From: Desulfobacterales bacterium
GTDB lineage: Bacteria; Desulfobacterota; Desulfobacteria; Desulfobacterales; Desulfobacteraceae
Assembly: GCA_022361095.1 (NCBI GenBank)
Contig: JAKSBO010000191.1
Coordinates: forward strand, 1-13,265
Length of the DNA: 13,265 bases
Reading direction: 5' to 3'
Of this stretch, positions 1-5,559 are shown piece by piece (the stretch's first letter is position 1; every line of letters starts with the position of its first letter). A model generated the notes under the pieces. That model did no database searches. It had not been told where the DNA came from and saw nothing but the letters and a program-made list of their open reading frames with translations. The translations under genes were made by a program, and so were the position numbers.

Positions 1-785
1 GCGGGAATTCCGGCAAATCCGGTCAGTCCGTAAGGGGCCTGATATTCACAAGAACCGTCATGAATTTCTCCAAGGGGGCCGGATAAAGAAAAACTTTGTC
101 CGGATAACCCCATTTTACGCCAGGGAGCCTGTTTGTACAGGGAAAAAAACTTGGCTTGGCCGGCCATCCATGTACTTGCCCTGAGCATGGCCTGGGTTAA
201 ATCACAGGACAAATCCGGTGTAAACAGAATGCTTCGGGCGGCAAGCCTCGGCGGCAGAGCCAGGATGACGTGATCTGCCTGGAATCGGCACTGGGGCGGT
301 TGATCATGGTGCCCAACCTTCACCCCAATACCGTCCCCTTTCTTTTCGATGTCACAAACTGGATGATTCAATCGGATCACCCCTTGGGGAATATGTCGGC
401 AAAGGCCTTTGACAAGCGCTGTCATCCCGCCTGCAATACGCCATCCAGGCGGATTCATGGGCGTCCCTTCAAACGTTTCCATATGGCCGTCTTTTGCCTG
501 GAATCTAGCCAGCCCCTTTTCAAATTGCGGATAGTGCCTAAGGCCCAGATATTGGACCAGTGCTGCCATTTTGGGGTTAATCCGGGGCCAGTACCAGGAG
601 GGGCCGAGATCGGCAAAAAAACCGTTGTGTTCTTCGCAGAGAATGCGTCCGCCTGTTCGTGGCCTGGCTTCAAGGACGATGACGGATGTCTGCTTTTTGG
701 CCAATAGCAGGAAGGCCGCATAAATGCCGCTTAAGCCGCCCCCGATAATAATCGTTTTTATATGTTCTGAATTTCCCTTGGGCAT
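1..785 (-). CDS. FAD-dependent flavin amine oxidase-like oxidoreductase, N-terminal part (C-terminus cut by window edge)
   Basis: The reading frame is open from an ATG at 785 to the left edge (261 codons, no stop). The N-terminus has a Rossmann beta-strand followed by GGGLSG (residues 15-20), an acidic residue closing strand 2 (E39), then RTGGR (43-47) and ADLGPSW (58-64). This series is the FAD-binding signature of the monoamine oxidase/protoporphyrinogen oxidase superfamily. Family knowledge says such enzymes use non-covalent or covalent FAD to oxidise amines or C-C bonds; the substrate cannot be read because the C-terminal half is missing. The start is fixed by an in-frame stop nine codons upstream. 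A GGGAG lies about 14 nt before it, rather far for a ribosome binding site. It is expressed away from the neighbouring symporter gene. NAD(P)-binding protein or phytoene-desaturase-type enzymes are alternatives. Confidence 0.85.
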   Translation of the reverse strand, partial: MPKGNSEHIKTIIIGGGLSGIYAAFLLLAKKQTSVIVLEARPRTGGRILCEEHNGFFADLGPSWYWPRINPKMAALVQYLGLRHYPQFEKGLARFQAKDGHMETFEGTPMNPPGWRIAGGMTALVKGLCRHIPQGVIRLNHPVCDIEKKGDGIGVKVGHHDQPPQCRFQADHVILALPPRLAARSILFTPDLSCDLTQAMLRASTWMAGQAKFFSLYKQAPWRKMGLSGQSFSLSGPLGEIHDGSCEYQAPYGLTGFAGIP

Positions 786-898
786 TTCGTTTTTGCTGTC
801 TCCCTTAACTTAGTTCGTGCCTGGCCGAAAACCGAAAATGGAGCTGATTCCTTGTTTAACGGCTGAATTTCCAGGCATTCGTTCAGGTACTTTTTCAT
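758..898 (-). CDS. Doubtful 46-residue ORF overlapping the start of the oxidoreductase
   Basis: An ATG at 898 opens a 46-codon frame beginning MKKYLNECLE and ending PREIQNI. It overlaps the first 28 nt of the oxidoreductase in another frame, so it could act as a translationally coupled leader peptide. The ribosome binding site is poor (AAAGAAA). Against it, the frame runs across a dispersed intergenic repeat (817-849) that recurs elsewhere in the window in another context, so the open frame may be accidental. I recognise no family. Confidence 0.2.
   Translation of the reverse strand: MKKYLNECLEIQPLNKESAPFSVFGQARTKLRETAKTKCPREIQNI
817..849 (-). repeat. Dispersed intergenic element, copy A
   Basis: On the minus strand this segment contains CGGTTTTCGGCCAGGCAC (817-834). 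It matches the plus-strand segment 8274-8306 at 27 of 33 positions without gaps; the last 18 bases match at 17. Similarity appears to continue about 11 nt further (850-860) with one gap. Both copies lie between genes. Confidence 0.6.
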
Positions 899-922
899 CG
901 TTTCTTTGGAAAAAAGCTGAGT

Positions 923-946
923 TGATTTATGTTAAATCATATGATT
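923..946. promoter_or_regulatory. Two overlapping palindromes in the oxidoreductase/symporter intergenic region
   Basis: TGATTTA-TGT-TAAATCA (923-939) is a perfect 7-bp inverted repeat. It overlaps AATCATATGATT (935-946), a perfect 12-bp palindrome, so three alternating TGAT/ATCA half-sites are stacked in 24 bp. The region is AT-rich and lies between divergent genes, which fits a regulator-binding site, but the protein is unknown. Confidence 0.4.
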
Positions 947-1049
947 ATGCAAGATCATAAATACCAATCTTAGGTTCCGCATCAAGATAGGGTGGCAGGC
1001 AGATATCTCCTTTTCCGAAATCTTTACAGCAGTTCATGCAATTTTCCAT
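945..1049 (-). CDS. Doubtful 34-residue cysteine-rich mini-ORF
   Basis: A short frame from ATG 1049 to TAA 945 encodes a peptide beginning MENCMNCCKDFGKGDICLPP. It has four cysteines in the first 17 residues (C4, C7, C8, C17), a composition unusual for chance translation and suggestive of metal binding or a remnant of a cysteine-cluster protein. No convincing ribosome binding site is seen and no family is recognised. It lies on the same strand as, and upstream of, the amine-oxidase-like gene. It could be a real small protein, a gene fragment or noise. Confidence 0.2.
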   Translation of the reverse strand: MENCMNCCKDFGKGDICLPPYLDAEPKIGIYDLA

Positions 1050-1162
1050 GACGGATCCACACCGATCCTTCCATCTTCGGCCCCGGCCCCCAAATTTTTA
1101 AAATGATATATTCTGCAAAATATTGCTTACAAATGCGGCGGCAGTTTGTTTTTGAAAGGAAA

Positions 1163-1176
1163 AATTATGCATAATT
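1163..1176. promoter_or_regulatory. 14-bp perfect palindrome upstream of the symporter promoter
   Basis: AATTATGCATAATT is fully self-complementary and ends 13 bp before the TTGACA -35 box of the downstream symporter promoter. That is a normal place for an activator or repressor site. Which protein binds is unknown. Confidence 0.4.
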
Positions 1177-1189
1177 CTAAAATTTTAGC

Positions 1190-1218
1190 TTGACATTTTC
1201 AGCCATATTTTGTCTAAA
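1190..1218 (+). promoter_or_regulatory. Probable sigma-70 promoter of the AGCS symporter gene
   Basis: A perfect -35 box TTGACA (1190-1195) is separated by 17 bp from TCTAAA (1213-1218), a 4-of-6 match to TATAAT. Transcription would begin near 1225, downstream of the upstream in-frame TTG at 1210. This supports translation from ATG 1267. Confidence 0.55.
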
Positions 1219-1266
1219 TCCAGCCCGTTGTCTTTTCACATGGGAGTTCCAAAAATAGGAGCAGTT

Positions 1267-2637
1267 ATGCAGGTTTTAAATTCACTGGTCGGCACCATCG
1301 GCGGTTTTGCATGGGGACCGGTCATGATTGTTTTCCTGGTGGGCACAGGGGTGATCTTAACCCTTGGCACCCGGTTTGTTCAGTTCAGAAAGCTTTTCTT
1401 TGCCTTTAAACTTCTGTTCTCCTCCAGTCACCACGGCAAAGGAGACATCACCCCGTTCCAGGCGCTCATGACGTCGCTGTCCGCCACCATCGGCACCGGG
1501 AATATCGCGGGTGTGGCAACGGCCATTGCCTCGGGCGGACCGGGAGCTGTTTTCTGGATGTGGGTGACAGGGGCATTCGGCGGGGCTGTGAAGTTTTCCG
1601 AAGCGGTGCTGGCAGTCAAATACCGGATCACCAATGAAAACGGGGAGCAGTCCGGCGGCCCCATGTACTATATCAAGCACGGTATGCAGGAAAAATTCGG
1701 CGGGAACTGGGCATGGCTTGGCTGGCTGTTTGCCCTGTTCGGATTTGTGGCTTCCTTTGGCATCGGCAGCATGGTTCAGTCCAACTCCGTGGCCTCGGCC
1801 TTGAACTCCAGCCTTAATGTACCTGACTGGATCACGGGCGTGGTTCTTTCGCTTGCAGTGGGCATGGTGGTCATCGGCGGCATCAAAAGCATTGCCAAGG
1901 TTACCTCTAAAATTGTCCCGCTTATGGCCGTCACGTATGTCATAGGCTGCCTGGTTGTTTTGTTTGTTAACGGATCCGTCGTTCCCCAGGCCCTGCACAT
2001 GATTTTTGACAATGCCTTTTCCGGCACAGCCGTGGGGGGCGGTGTTTTAGGCACCGTGATCCGGTTCGGGGTGGCCCGGGGCGTATTCTCCAATGAGGCC
2101 GGACTCGGCTCCGCCCCCATCGCCCATGCGGCATCCAAAATCAAAGACCCCGTCACCCAGGGCATCATCGCGTCCCTTGGCTCGTTTATCGACACCCTGG
2201 TCATCTGCACCATGACCGCCCTTGTGATCCTTGTGTCCGGCCTGGTCAGCATCGGCGGAGACGGTTTGATGGTGATCACCGACACGCTTTCCGGTGCAGC
2301 ACTGACATCCAGGGCCTTTGCCGCATGTCTGCCCGGTTTCGGCCAGTTTATCGTCACCTTCGGCCTGATCTTCTTTGCCTTCTCTACCATCCTTGGCTGG
2401 TTCTACTATGGCTCCAAATGCCTGGAGTACATTGCGGGCGTAAAGGCGGTGGAAGTCTACAAATGGGTATGGGCGATTCTCGCCTTTTTAGGCGCCACGG
2501 TCTCCATGGATTTTGTGTGGAACCTGTCCGACGCATTCAACGGGCTTATGGCCATCCCCAACCTGATCGCCCTTCTGGGCTTAAGTCCCGTGATCATCGG
2601 CCTTTTAAGGGCGTATGAATCCCGGCCCAAACATTGA
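1267..2637 (+). CDS. Sodium:alanine/glycine symporter family protein (AGCS)
   Basis: This is a 456-residue polytopic inner-membrane protein of the alanine-or-glycine:cation symporter family, which imports small neutral amino acids with Na+ (or H+). Family hallmarks are the glycine-rich stretch GTGNIAGVATAIASGGPGAV (from about residue 76) followed by FWMW, GGPMYYI (130-136), and SNEAGLGSAPIAHAA (275-289). The length matches the family norm of 450-490. I chose ATG 1267 because GGAG (1258-1261) sits 5 nt before it and the residues upstream of it are not family-like. A longer in-frame TTG at 1210 lies inside the likely promoter. It stands alone, with a probable own promoter and a palindrome upstream. 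Whether the substrate is alanine, glycine or another amino acid cannot be told from sequence alone. Confidence 0.93.
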   Translation: MQVLNSLVGTIGGFAWGPVMIVFLVGTGVILTLGTRFVQFRKLFFAFKLLFSSSHHGKGDITPFQALMTSLSATIGTGNIAGVATAIASGGPGAVFWMWVTGAFGGAVKFSEAVLAVKYRITNENGEQSGGPMYYIKHGMQEKFGGNWAWLGWLFALFGFVASFGIGSMVQSNSVASALNSSLNVPDWITGVVLSLAVGMVVIGGIKSIAKVTSKIVPLMAVTYVIGCLVVLFVNGSVVPQALHMIFDNAFSGTAVGGGVLGTVIRFGVARGVFSNEAGLGSAPIAHAASKIKDPVTQGIIASLGSFIDTLVICTMTALVILVSGLVSIGGDGLMVITDTLSGAALTSRAFAACLPGFGQFIVTFGLIFFAFSTILGWFYYGSKCLEYIAGVKAVEVYKWVWAILAFLGATVSMDFVWNLSDAFNGLMAIPNLIALLGLSPVIIGLLRAYESRPKH

Positions 2638-2686
2638 TGGTACCGTAAAATTGGATTAAATGGTCAGCGATGCTGCCGGCATCAAC

Positions 2687-2710
2687 GCCCGGGTGTATGT
2701 GTGCCCGGGC
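2687..2710 (+). other. GC-rich hairpin downstream of the symporter gene
   Basis: GCCCGGG (2687-2693) pairs perfectly with CCCGGGC (2704-2710) across a 10-nt loop, 50 bp after the symporter stop. No T-tract follows, so it is not a canonical intrinsic terminator. It may stabilise the 3' end or pause transcription. Confidence 0.4.
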
Positions 2711-2741
2711 GAGGTCATGATCTGTTCTGACGGGCCGTGCT

Positions 2742-3044
2742 CTATGCACTGCCCAGGCCAGGTTTTTTAAAAACCGTCCGGATGGCGGACAGCGCCTTTT
2801 GGGTTTCCATCTGTTTATGGCTGCGTATGGTGCCCGGAAACTGCCGGTGGATTTTTCGTATGGGATTCATGGCGGCGCCCGGATCCTGGAACACCATACA
2901 TATATTGTTTCCCAAAAGCCTGGGCGCGTTTCCCATGGCCTGTGCCTGCGAGGTCCGTCATCACCGTATGCCATCAATTTTCGACGTCGCCGGACCTGTC
3001 CGCGTCAAGTCCGTAGCTTTTGTTCCGCCAGTCCCGGGAATGCT
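2742..3044 (-). pseudogene. Decayed remnant of a peptide/nickel-type ABC transporter ATPase
   Basis: Reading the minus strand in one frame from 3044 gives, in order, an eroded Walker-A-like stretch (PGTGGTKATDL), a KIDGIR segment, an in-frame double stop TGATGA (2963-2958), then NNICMVFQDPGAAMNPI and QFPGTIRSH before the next stop near 2742. The order and the Q-loop motif with its following NP fit the DppD/OppD/NikD group, which reads roughly I-x-MVFQDP-x-x-x-x-NP-x-x-x-x-x-x-Q-x-x-x-x-I-x-x-H. The ABC signature, Walker B and everything C-terminal to them are missing, so it cannot be functional. No partner permease or binding-protein genes are visible. The Q-loop part (2742-2936) is well supported; the extension towards 3044 is inferred from frame continuity and weak similarity. 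Confidence 0.5.
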
Positions 3045-3103
3045 TTATATTTGATTTGGCCCCAGCCGTATTTTCCATTCAACAAATCTCCTGAACATAA
3101 AAA

Positions 3104-3157
3104 AGGCCATAAAGGTTCGAAGACAACAATAGCCTGTGTCCGCGAGCTTCATGGCCT
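3104..3157. terminator. Long hairpin with T-runs on both sides (possible bidirectional terminator)
   Basis: AGGCCAT (3104-3110) pairs perfectly with ATGGCCT (3151-3157). An inner GACA/TGTC and GAA/TTC pairing is possible within. On the plus strand seven Ts follow from 3162; on the minus strand the 3' arm runs straight into six Ts (A-run 3099-3104). It lies between the convergent symporter and barrel-protein genes, where a shared terminator is expected. The loop is long for a simple terminator, so a structured RNA element is an alternative. Confidence 0.45.
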
Positions 3158-3294
3158 GACGTTTTTTTATTTTATAACGCGCTGGGTTTTGTGCACCGCC
3201 TTTCTGACGGTTTTAAAATGCTTGTAGCGTGCCATGCTGATGCTTGTCAATGGGGCCCTGCCTTGCTTTTCCTTTAAAATTTTCTAAGGAGAAG

Positions 3295-4230
3295 CTATTC
3301 TAAGGAATAACCGGAATATGTCATTATAAGGCCCCAATCACCAGAATCATAGACAGGCATAGGCTGGTCTACACTGCCCCATGAACCAGAGTCATAGACA
3401 GGCGCATAAGCACCGGAATCAGGAGCTGTTAACACTAAGCTGTCGTTATAGGCCTTGGCCTTTTTATTATATGCTTTGGCTCTATTGTTGTATTCTGCAC
3501 CATAAGTGCCGATATTGTTGATAACATTGGTAACGATATTTTGGGGGTCATCTTCACGATGCCGTCTTATCAGGCTTTTTTCTTTACCAAAATAATACCT
3601 GATACCCAATAAGCTTTGATCATAATCCTGATCCCCTGTTGCAAGGTCCACAAAAATACTAACTCCTTTAACCGGGGTTTGATATTCGATTAGGCACTGA
3701 TACAAATGGTTGTCGAATGAATAAGAATATGATGCTTCCAGCAGTAGGTTATCAATTGGATAATAACCGATTGATGCACCGATATATGGATCTGTTTCAT
3801 CCGTCTCAATGAAAGGCACCGGGCCAATGGCATAATCGATCTTGGCAAAACCGGCATTCAATCCCAGTGTAAATGCTCCCATGTAGCATTCCCCCATAAG
3901 GCCTCCCATGTAGGAATCCATGTCGCTGTTATGAATTCCTGATATCCCCGCTCCAATAAGTCCTTTGTCGGAATCTCTCCAAAAAAGCTGAATCCCCGTA
4001 CCATAGAAATCACGTTCGGAAACATGCGTATAAAGCCCATCTGCCTGCAAGCCAATATTTTTAGCCAAAGGAACACTGATACTGCCTGTCAGGCTCTTCC
4101 CTCGGTTTGAATCCATATCACCGTAAGAGAAAGCCATCTTCCCATTTACAGAACTAACAGCATCACCGGCAAATGCCGGAGAGTTAAACAACACTAAAAC
4201 AACAATTAAAGCAAATTTTACTACCTTCAT
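3295..4230 (-). CDS. Outer-membrane beta-barrel protein with repeat-bearing C-terminal tail
   Basis: This 311-residue protein starts at ATG 4230, which has AGGAG 5 nt upstream. A longer frame from 4305 lacks such a site and would bury the signal peptide. Residues 1-21 form a Sec signal peptide (KVVKFALIVVLVLFNSPAFA, cleavage after AFA). Residues about 22-215 alternate short amphipathic strands rich in Tyr, Gly and Phe and end in LLGIRYYFG, typical of a small outer-membrane barrel. Residues 216-311 form a polar tail with KAYNKKAKAYND and two near-copies of PVYDSG(S/D)WG (277-285 and 292-300), not expected in a barrel. It lies divergently from the MarR operon. Function (porin, adhesin or structural) cannot be assigned. 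Confidence 0.75.
   Translation of the reverse strand: MKVVKFALIVVLVLFNSPAFAGDAVSSVNGKMAFSYGDMDSNRGKSLTGSISVPLAKNIGLQADGLYTHVSERDFYGTGIQLFWRDSDKGLIGAGISGIHNSDMDSYMGGLMGECYMGAFTLGLNAGFAKIDYAIGPVPFIETDETDPYIGASIGYYPIDNLLLEASYSYSFDNHLYQCLIEYQTPVKGVSIFVDLATGDQDYDQSLLGIRYYFGKEKSLIRRHREDDPQNIVTNVINNIGTYGAEYNNRAKAYNKKAKAYNDSLVLTAPDSGAYAPVYDSGSWGSVDQPMPVYDSGDWGLIMTYSGYSLE
3332..3403 (-). repeat. Two-copy 27-bp repeat inside the barrel-protein gene
   Basis: Segments 3332-3358 and 3377-3403 match at 23 of 27 positions, 45 bp apart in phase, and encode the PVYDSG(S/D)WG repeats. A weaker third unit (PDSGAY) lies just N-terminal. It looks like a recent in-frame duplication. Confidence 0.65.
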
Positions 4231-4343
4231 ACCTTCTCCTAACTCAAGAATAATCAGCTCTAAATACCATTCATGAAGACCGACATTTTCATTTTCAGCA
4301 TGCAATTAACCCCATATACAACAACTTAAACCAGCGACGGCAT

Positions 4344-4372
4344 TATATATCTGCATAAATAAAAACTGTCAA
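4344..4372 (-). promoter_or_regulatory. Strong sigma-70 promoter of the barrel-protein gene
   Basis: On the minus strand a perfect TTGACA (4372-4367) is followed after 17 bp by TATATA (4349-4344); an overlapping perfect TATAAT sits at 4347-4342 with 19-bp spacing. The start of transcription would be near 4337, leaving a leader of about 107 nt before ATG 4230. Confidence 0.65.
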
Positions 4373-4520
4373 TCAGGGTGTCCCTTAGAAAAGGCCTTTA
4401 TGATAATGCCTTGGTAAGCGGCAGGCGAAAAAGGCGCTATATGGCAAAACCTGTTTTGTCGCTCACGAAAACCGCAATGGTCAAAAAGCCTAGGATCGGC
4501 TGCCACAGGACAGTACCCTG

Positions 4521-4560
4521 TAACATACAAATAGTTTGTATATAAACTATTTGTATGTTA
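4521..4560. promoter_or_regulatory. 40-bp inverted repeat, probable MarR-family operator
   Basis: TAACATACAAATAGTTT (4521-4537) and AAACTATTTGTATGTTA (4544-4560) are perfect 17-bp arms around a 6-bp spacer. Inside are two abutting 15-bp sites, TACAAATAGTTTGTA (4526-4540) and TATAAACTATTTGTA (4541-4555), each an imperfect or perfect dyad of the size a MarR dimer occupies. The right arm covers the likely -35 region of the MarR gene promoter, which suggests autorepression. Confidence 0.75.
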
Positions 4561-4580
4561 ATAGTCGTAACAATTATAAT
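4551..4580 (+). promoter_or_regulatory. Probable promoter of the MarR-thioesterase-flavoprotein operon
   Basis: A perfect TATAAT (4575-4580) is preceded by TTGTAT (4551-4556) at 18-bp spacing, and the -35 lies within the operator's right arm. Transcription would start near 4587, just inside the first apparent ATG of the MarR gene (4583), which puts that start in doubt. Confidence 0.5.
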
Positions 4581-4582
4581 CA

Positions 4583-5026
4583 ATGAATTGTGAGGGTCAA
4601 TTGGTCTTTGAAGATTGCGTATGCTTTCGGTTAGGTAAAACGCTCCGCCGGGTGACAAAGGCGTATCGACAACAGATATCAAAGTATAAACTTACCCATG
4701 GACAGTTTTTCATGATGGTTGCGATTCTGGAAGAAGACGGATTGTTGCCCAGTGAGATAGCAAAAAAAACATCCCAGGACAGGTCTACAACAACAGGTTT
4801 GCTTGACCGGCTCGAAAAAGACGGTTGGATTGAAAGAAAAGCGGACAGGGCGGACCGCCGGTCTTTGAGAATCTTTCTGACACAGCATGCCCTTGACCAT
4901 AAAAAAAGCATTATGACGCTTTTTAAAAAAACAAACCAAAAATTTTTACACTGTTTCTCCCAGGAGGAATGGGCTCAAATGCAGGATTTTTTAACCCGTT
5001 TGGACCGGTACAATGATGCTGAATGA
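4583..5026 (+). CDS. MarR-family transcriptional regulator
   Basis: This is a 147-residue dimeric winged-helix DNA-binding protein (about 141 residues if the later start is used). Helix 1 holds FEDCVCFRLGKTLRRVTKAY (9-28), LTHGQFFMMVAIL (37-49) precedes the DNA-binding domain, SEIAKKTSQDRSTTTGLLDR (57-76) is the helix-turn-helix, and the wing runs IERKADRADRRSLRIFLT (83-100), with the family's D-x-R-D-R-R pattern. Two cysteines (C12, C14) lie where OhrR-type members have their redox cysteine, so thiol sensing is possible but unproven. Start: ATG 4583 has no ribosome binding site and abuts a perfect TATAAT; TTG 4601, with GAGGG (4592-4596) 4 nt before it, is a credible alternative. It is first gene of an operon and lies directly after a large palindrome, so it is probably autoregulated. 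Confidence 0.9.
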   Translation: MNCEGQLVFEDCVCFRLGKTLRRVTKAYRQQISKYKLTHGQFFMMVAILEEDGLLPSEIAKKTSQDRSTTTGLLDRLEKDGWIERKADRADRRSLRIFLTQHALDHKKSIMTLFKKTNQKFLHCFSQEEWAQMQDFLTRLDRYNDAE

Positions 5027-5058
5027 TCAGGTTTTTTAATTTAACAAAAGGGAATAAC

Positions 5059-5559
5059 ATGAAGGCGTTAAATCCGGAACACATTAAATCAGTGATTAAA
5101 AGTATAAATAAAGGTCCATTTTTTAAGCACTTATCAATGCAGGTCACCGAATTGAATATTGGCTATTCAAAAGTTACCGCCACGATCCGTGAAAAATATA
5201 TGAATCCTTTTGGCAGCGTCCACGGAGGTGTATTTTCTTCTCTTATTGACACGGCAGCCTATTGGGCGGCTTACTGTGATTTAAGGGAAGATCAAGGGCT
5301 GGTTACCGTTGATTTAAAGATAGACCTTCTCGCACCTGTTCTTGATAAAATAGTTATCGTTGAAGGGAAAAGGATAAAATCAGGGCAAACGCTGTGTCTT
5401 ACAGAGGCTCAAATGTTCAATGAATCAGGGAAAATCTTAGCCCATGGAACCTCAAAGCTCATGGTGACCCAAAACAAGCAAACAATACATGATATTGTTG
5501 ACTTCGTTGATGCTGAGAAGCCGCCGGAAAAATTTTTAAGGGGAAGGCATGTCGTTTAA
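5059..5559 (+). CDS. PaaI-like hotdog-fold thioesterase
   Basis: This 166-residue protein belongs to the hotdog thioesterase family that hydrolyses acyl-CoA, often aryl- or phenylacetyl-type CoA esters, in the cytoplasm. The helix-plus-sheet pattern carries NPFGSVHGGVFSSLIDTAAY (49-68), containing the HGG motif (55-57) and the catalytic-position acid D64. Strands VTVDLKIDLLAP and KSGQTLCLTEAQMF follow, then GTSKLMVT. ATG 5059 is preferred because AAAGGG lies just upstream and the preceding residues are not family-like. An alternative ATG at 5023 overlaps the MarR stop as ATGA and would add 12 residues by coupling. It ends 11 nt inside the next gene. Tight packing with the MarR gene suggests it acts on, or clears, products of the signal the regulator senses. 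The substrate is unknown. Confidence 0.88.
   Translation: MKALNPEHIKSVIKSINKGPFFKHLSMQVTELNIGYSKVTATIREKYMNPFGSVHGGVFSSLIDTAAYWAAYCDLREDQGLVTVDLKIDLLAPVLDKIVIVEGKRIKSGQTLCLTEAQMFNESGKILAHGTSKLMVTQNKQTIHDIVDFVDAEKPPEKFLRGRHVV

Noticed and set aside
270..707. Long plus-strand open frame opposite the amine-oxidase-like gene
   Set aside because: The minus strand here encodes a clear FAD-binding enzyme with ordered motifs. The plus-strand translation shows no family features and is a shadow.
1210..1266. TTG start giving 19 extra residues on the symporter
   Set aside because: It lies inside the likely promoter, has no ribosome binding site, and ATG 1267 has GGAG at ideal distance.
1357..2390. Long minus-strand open frames opposite the symporter gene
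   Set aside because: They are antisense shadows of a strongly recognised AGCS transporter and have low-complexity, unfamily-like translations.
3104..3157. Possible tRNA or c-di-GMP riboswitch, suggested by GGTTCGAA and the paired arms
   Set aside because: There is no acceptor stem or anticodon arm, and the GEMM core (GACGCAAAGCC) is missing. Only the hairpin can be supported.
4437..4682. 81-codon minus-strand frame ending QPILGFLTIAVFVSDKTGFAI
   Set aside because: It crosses the large operator palindrome and the start of the MarR gene. The last part looks membrane-like, but there is no start or family support.
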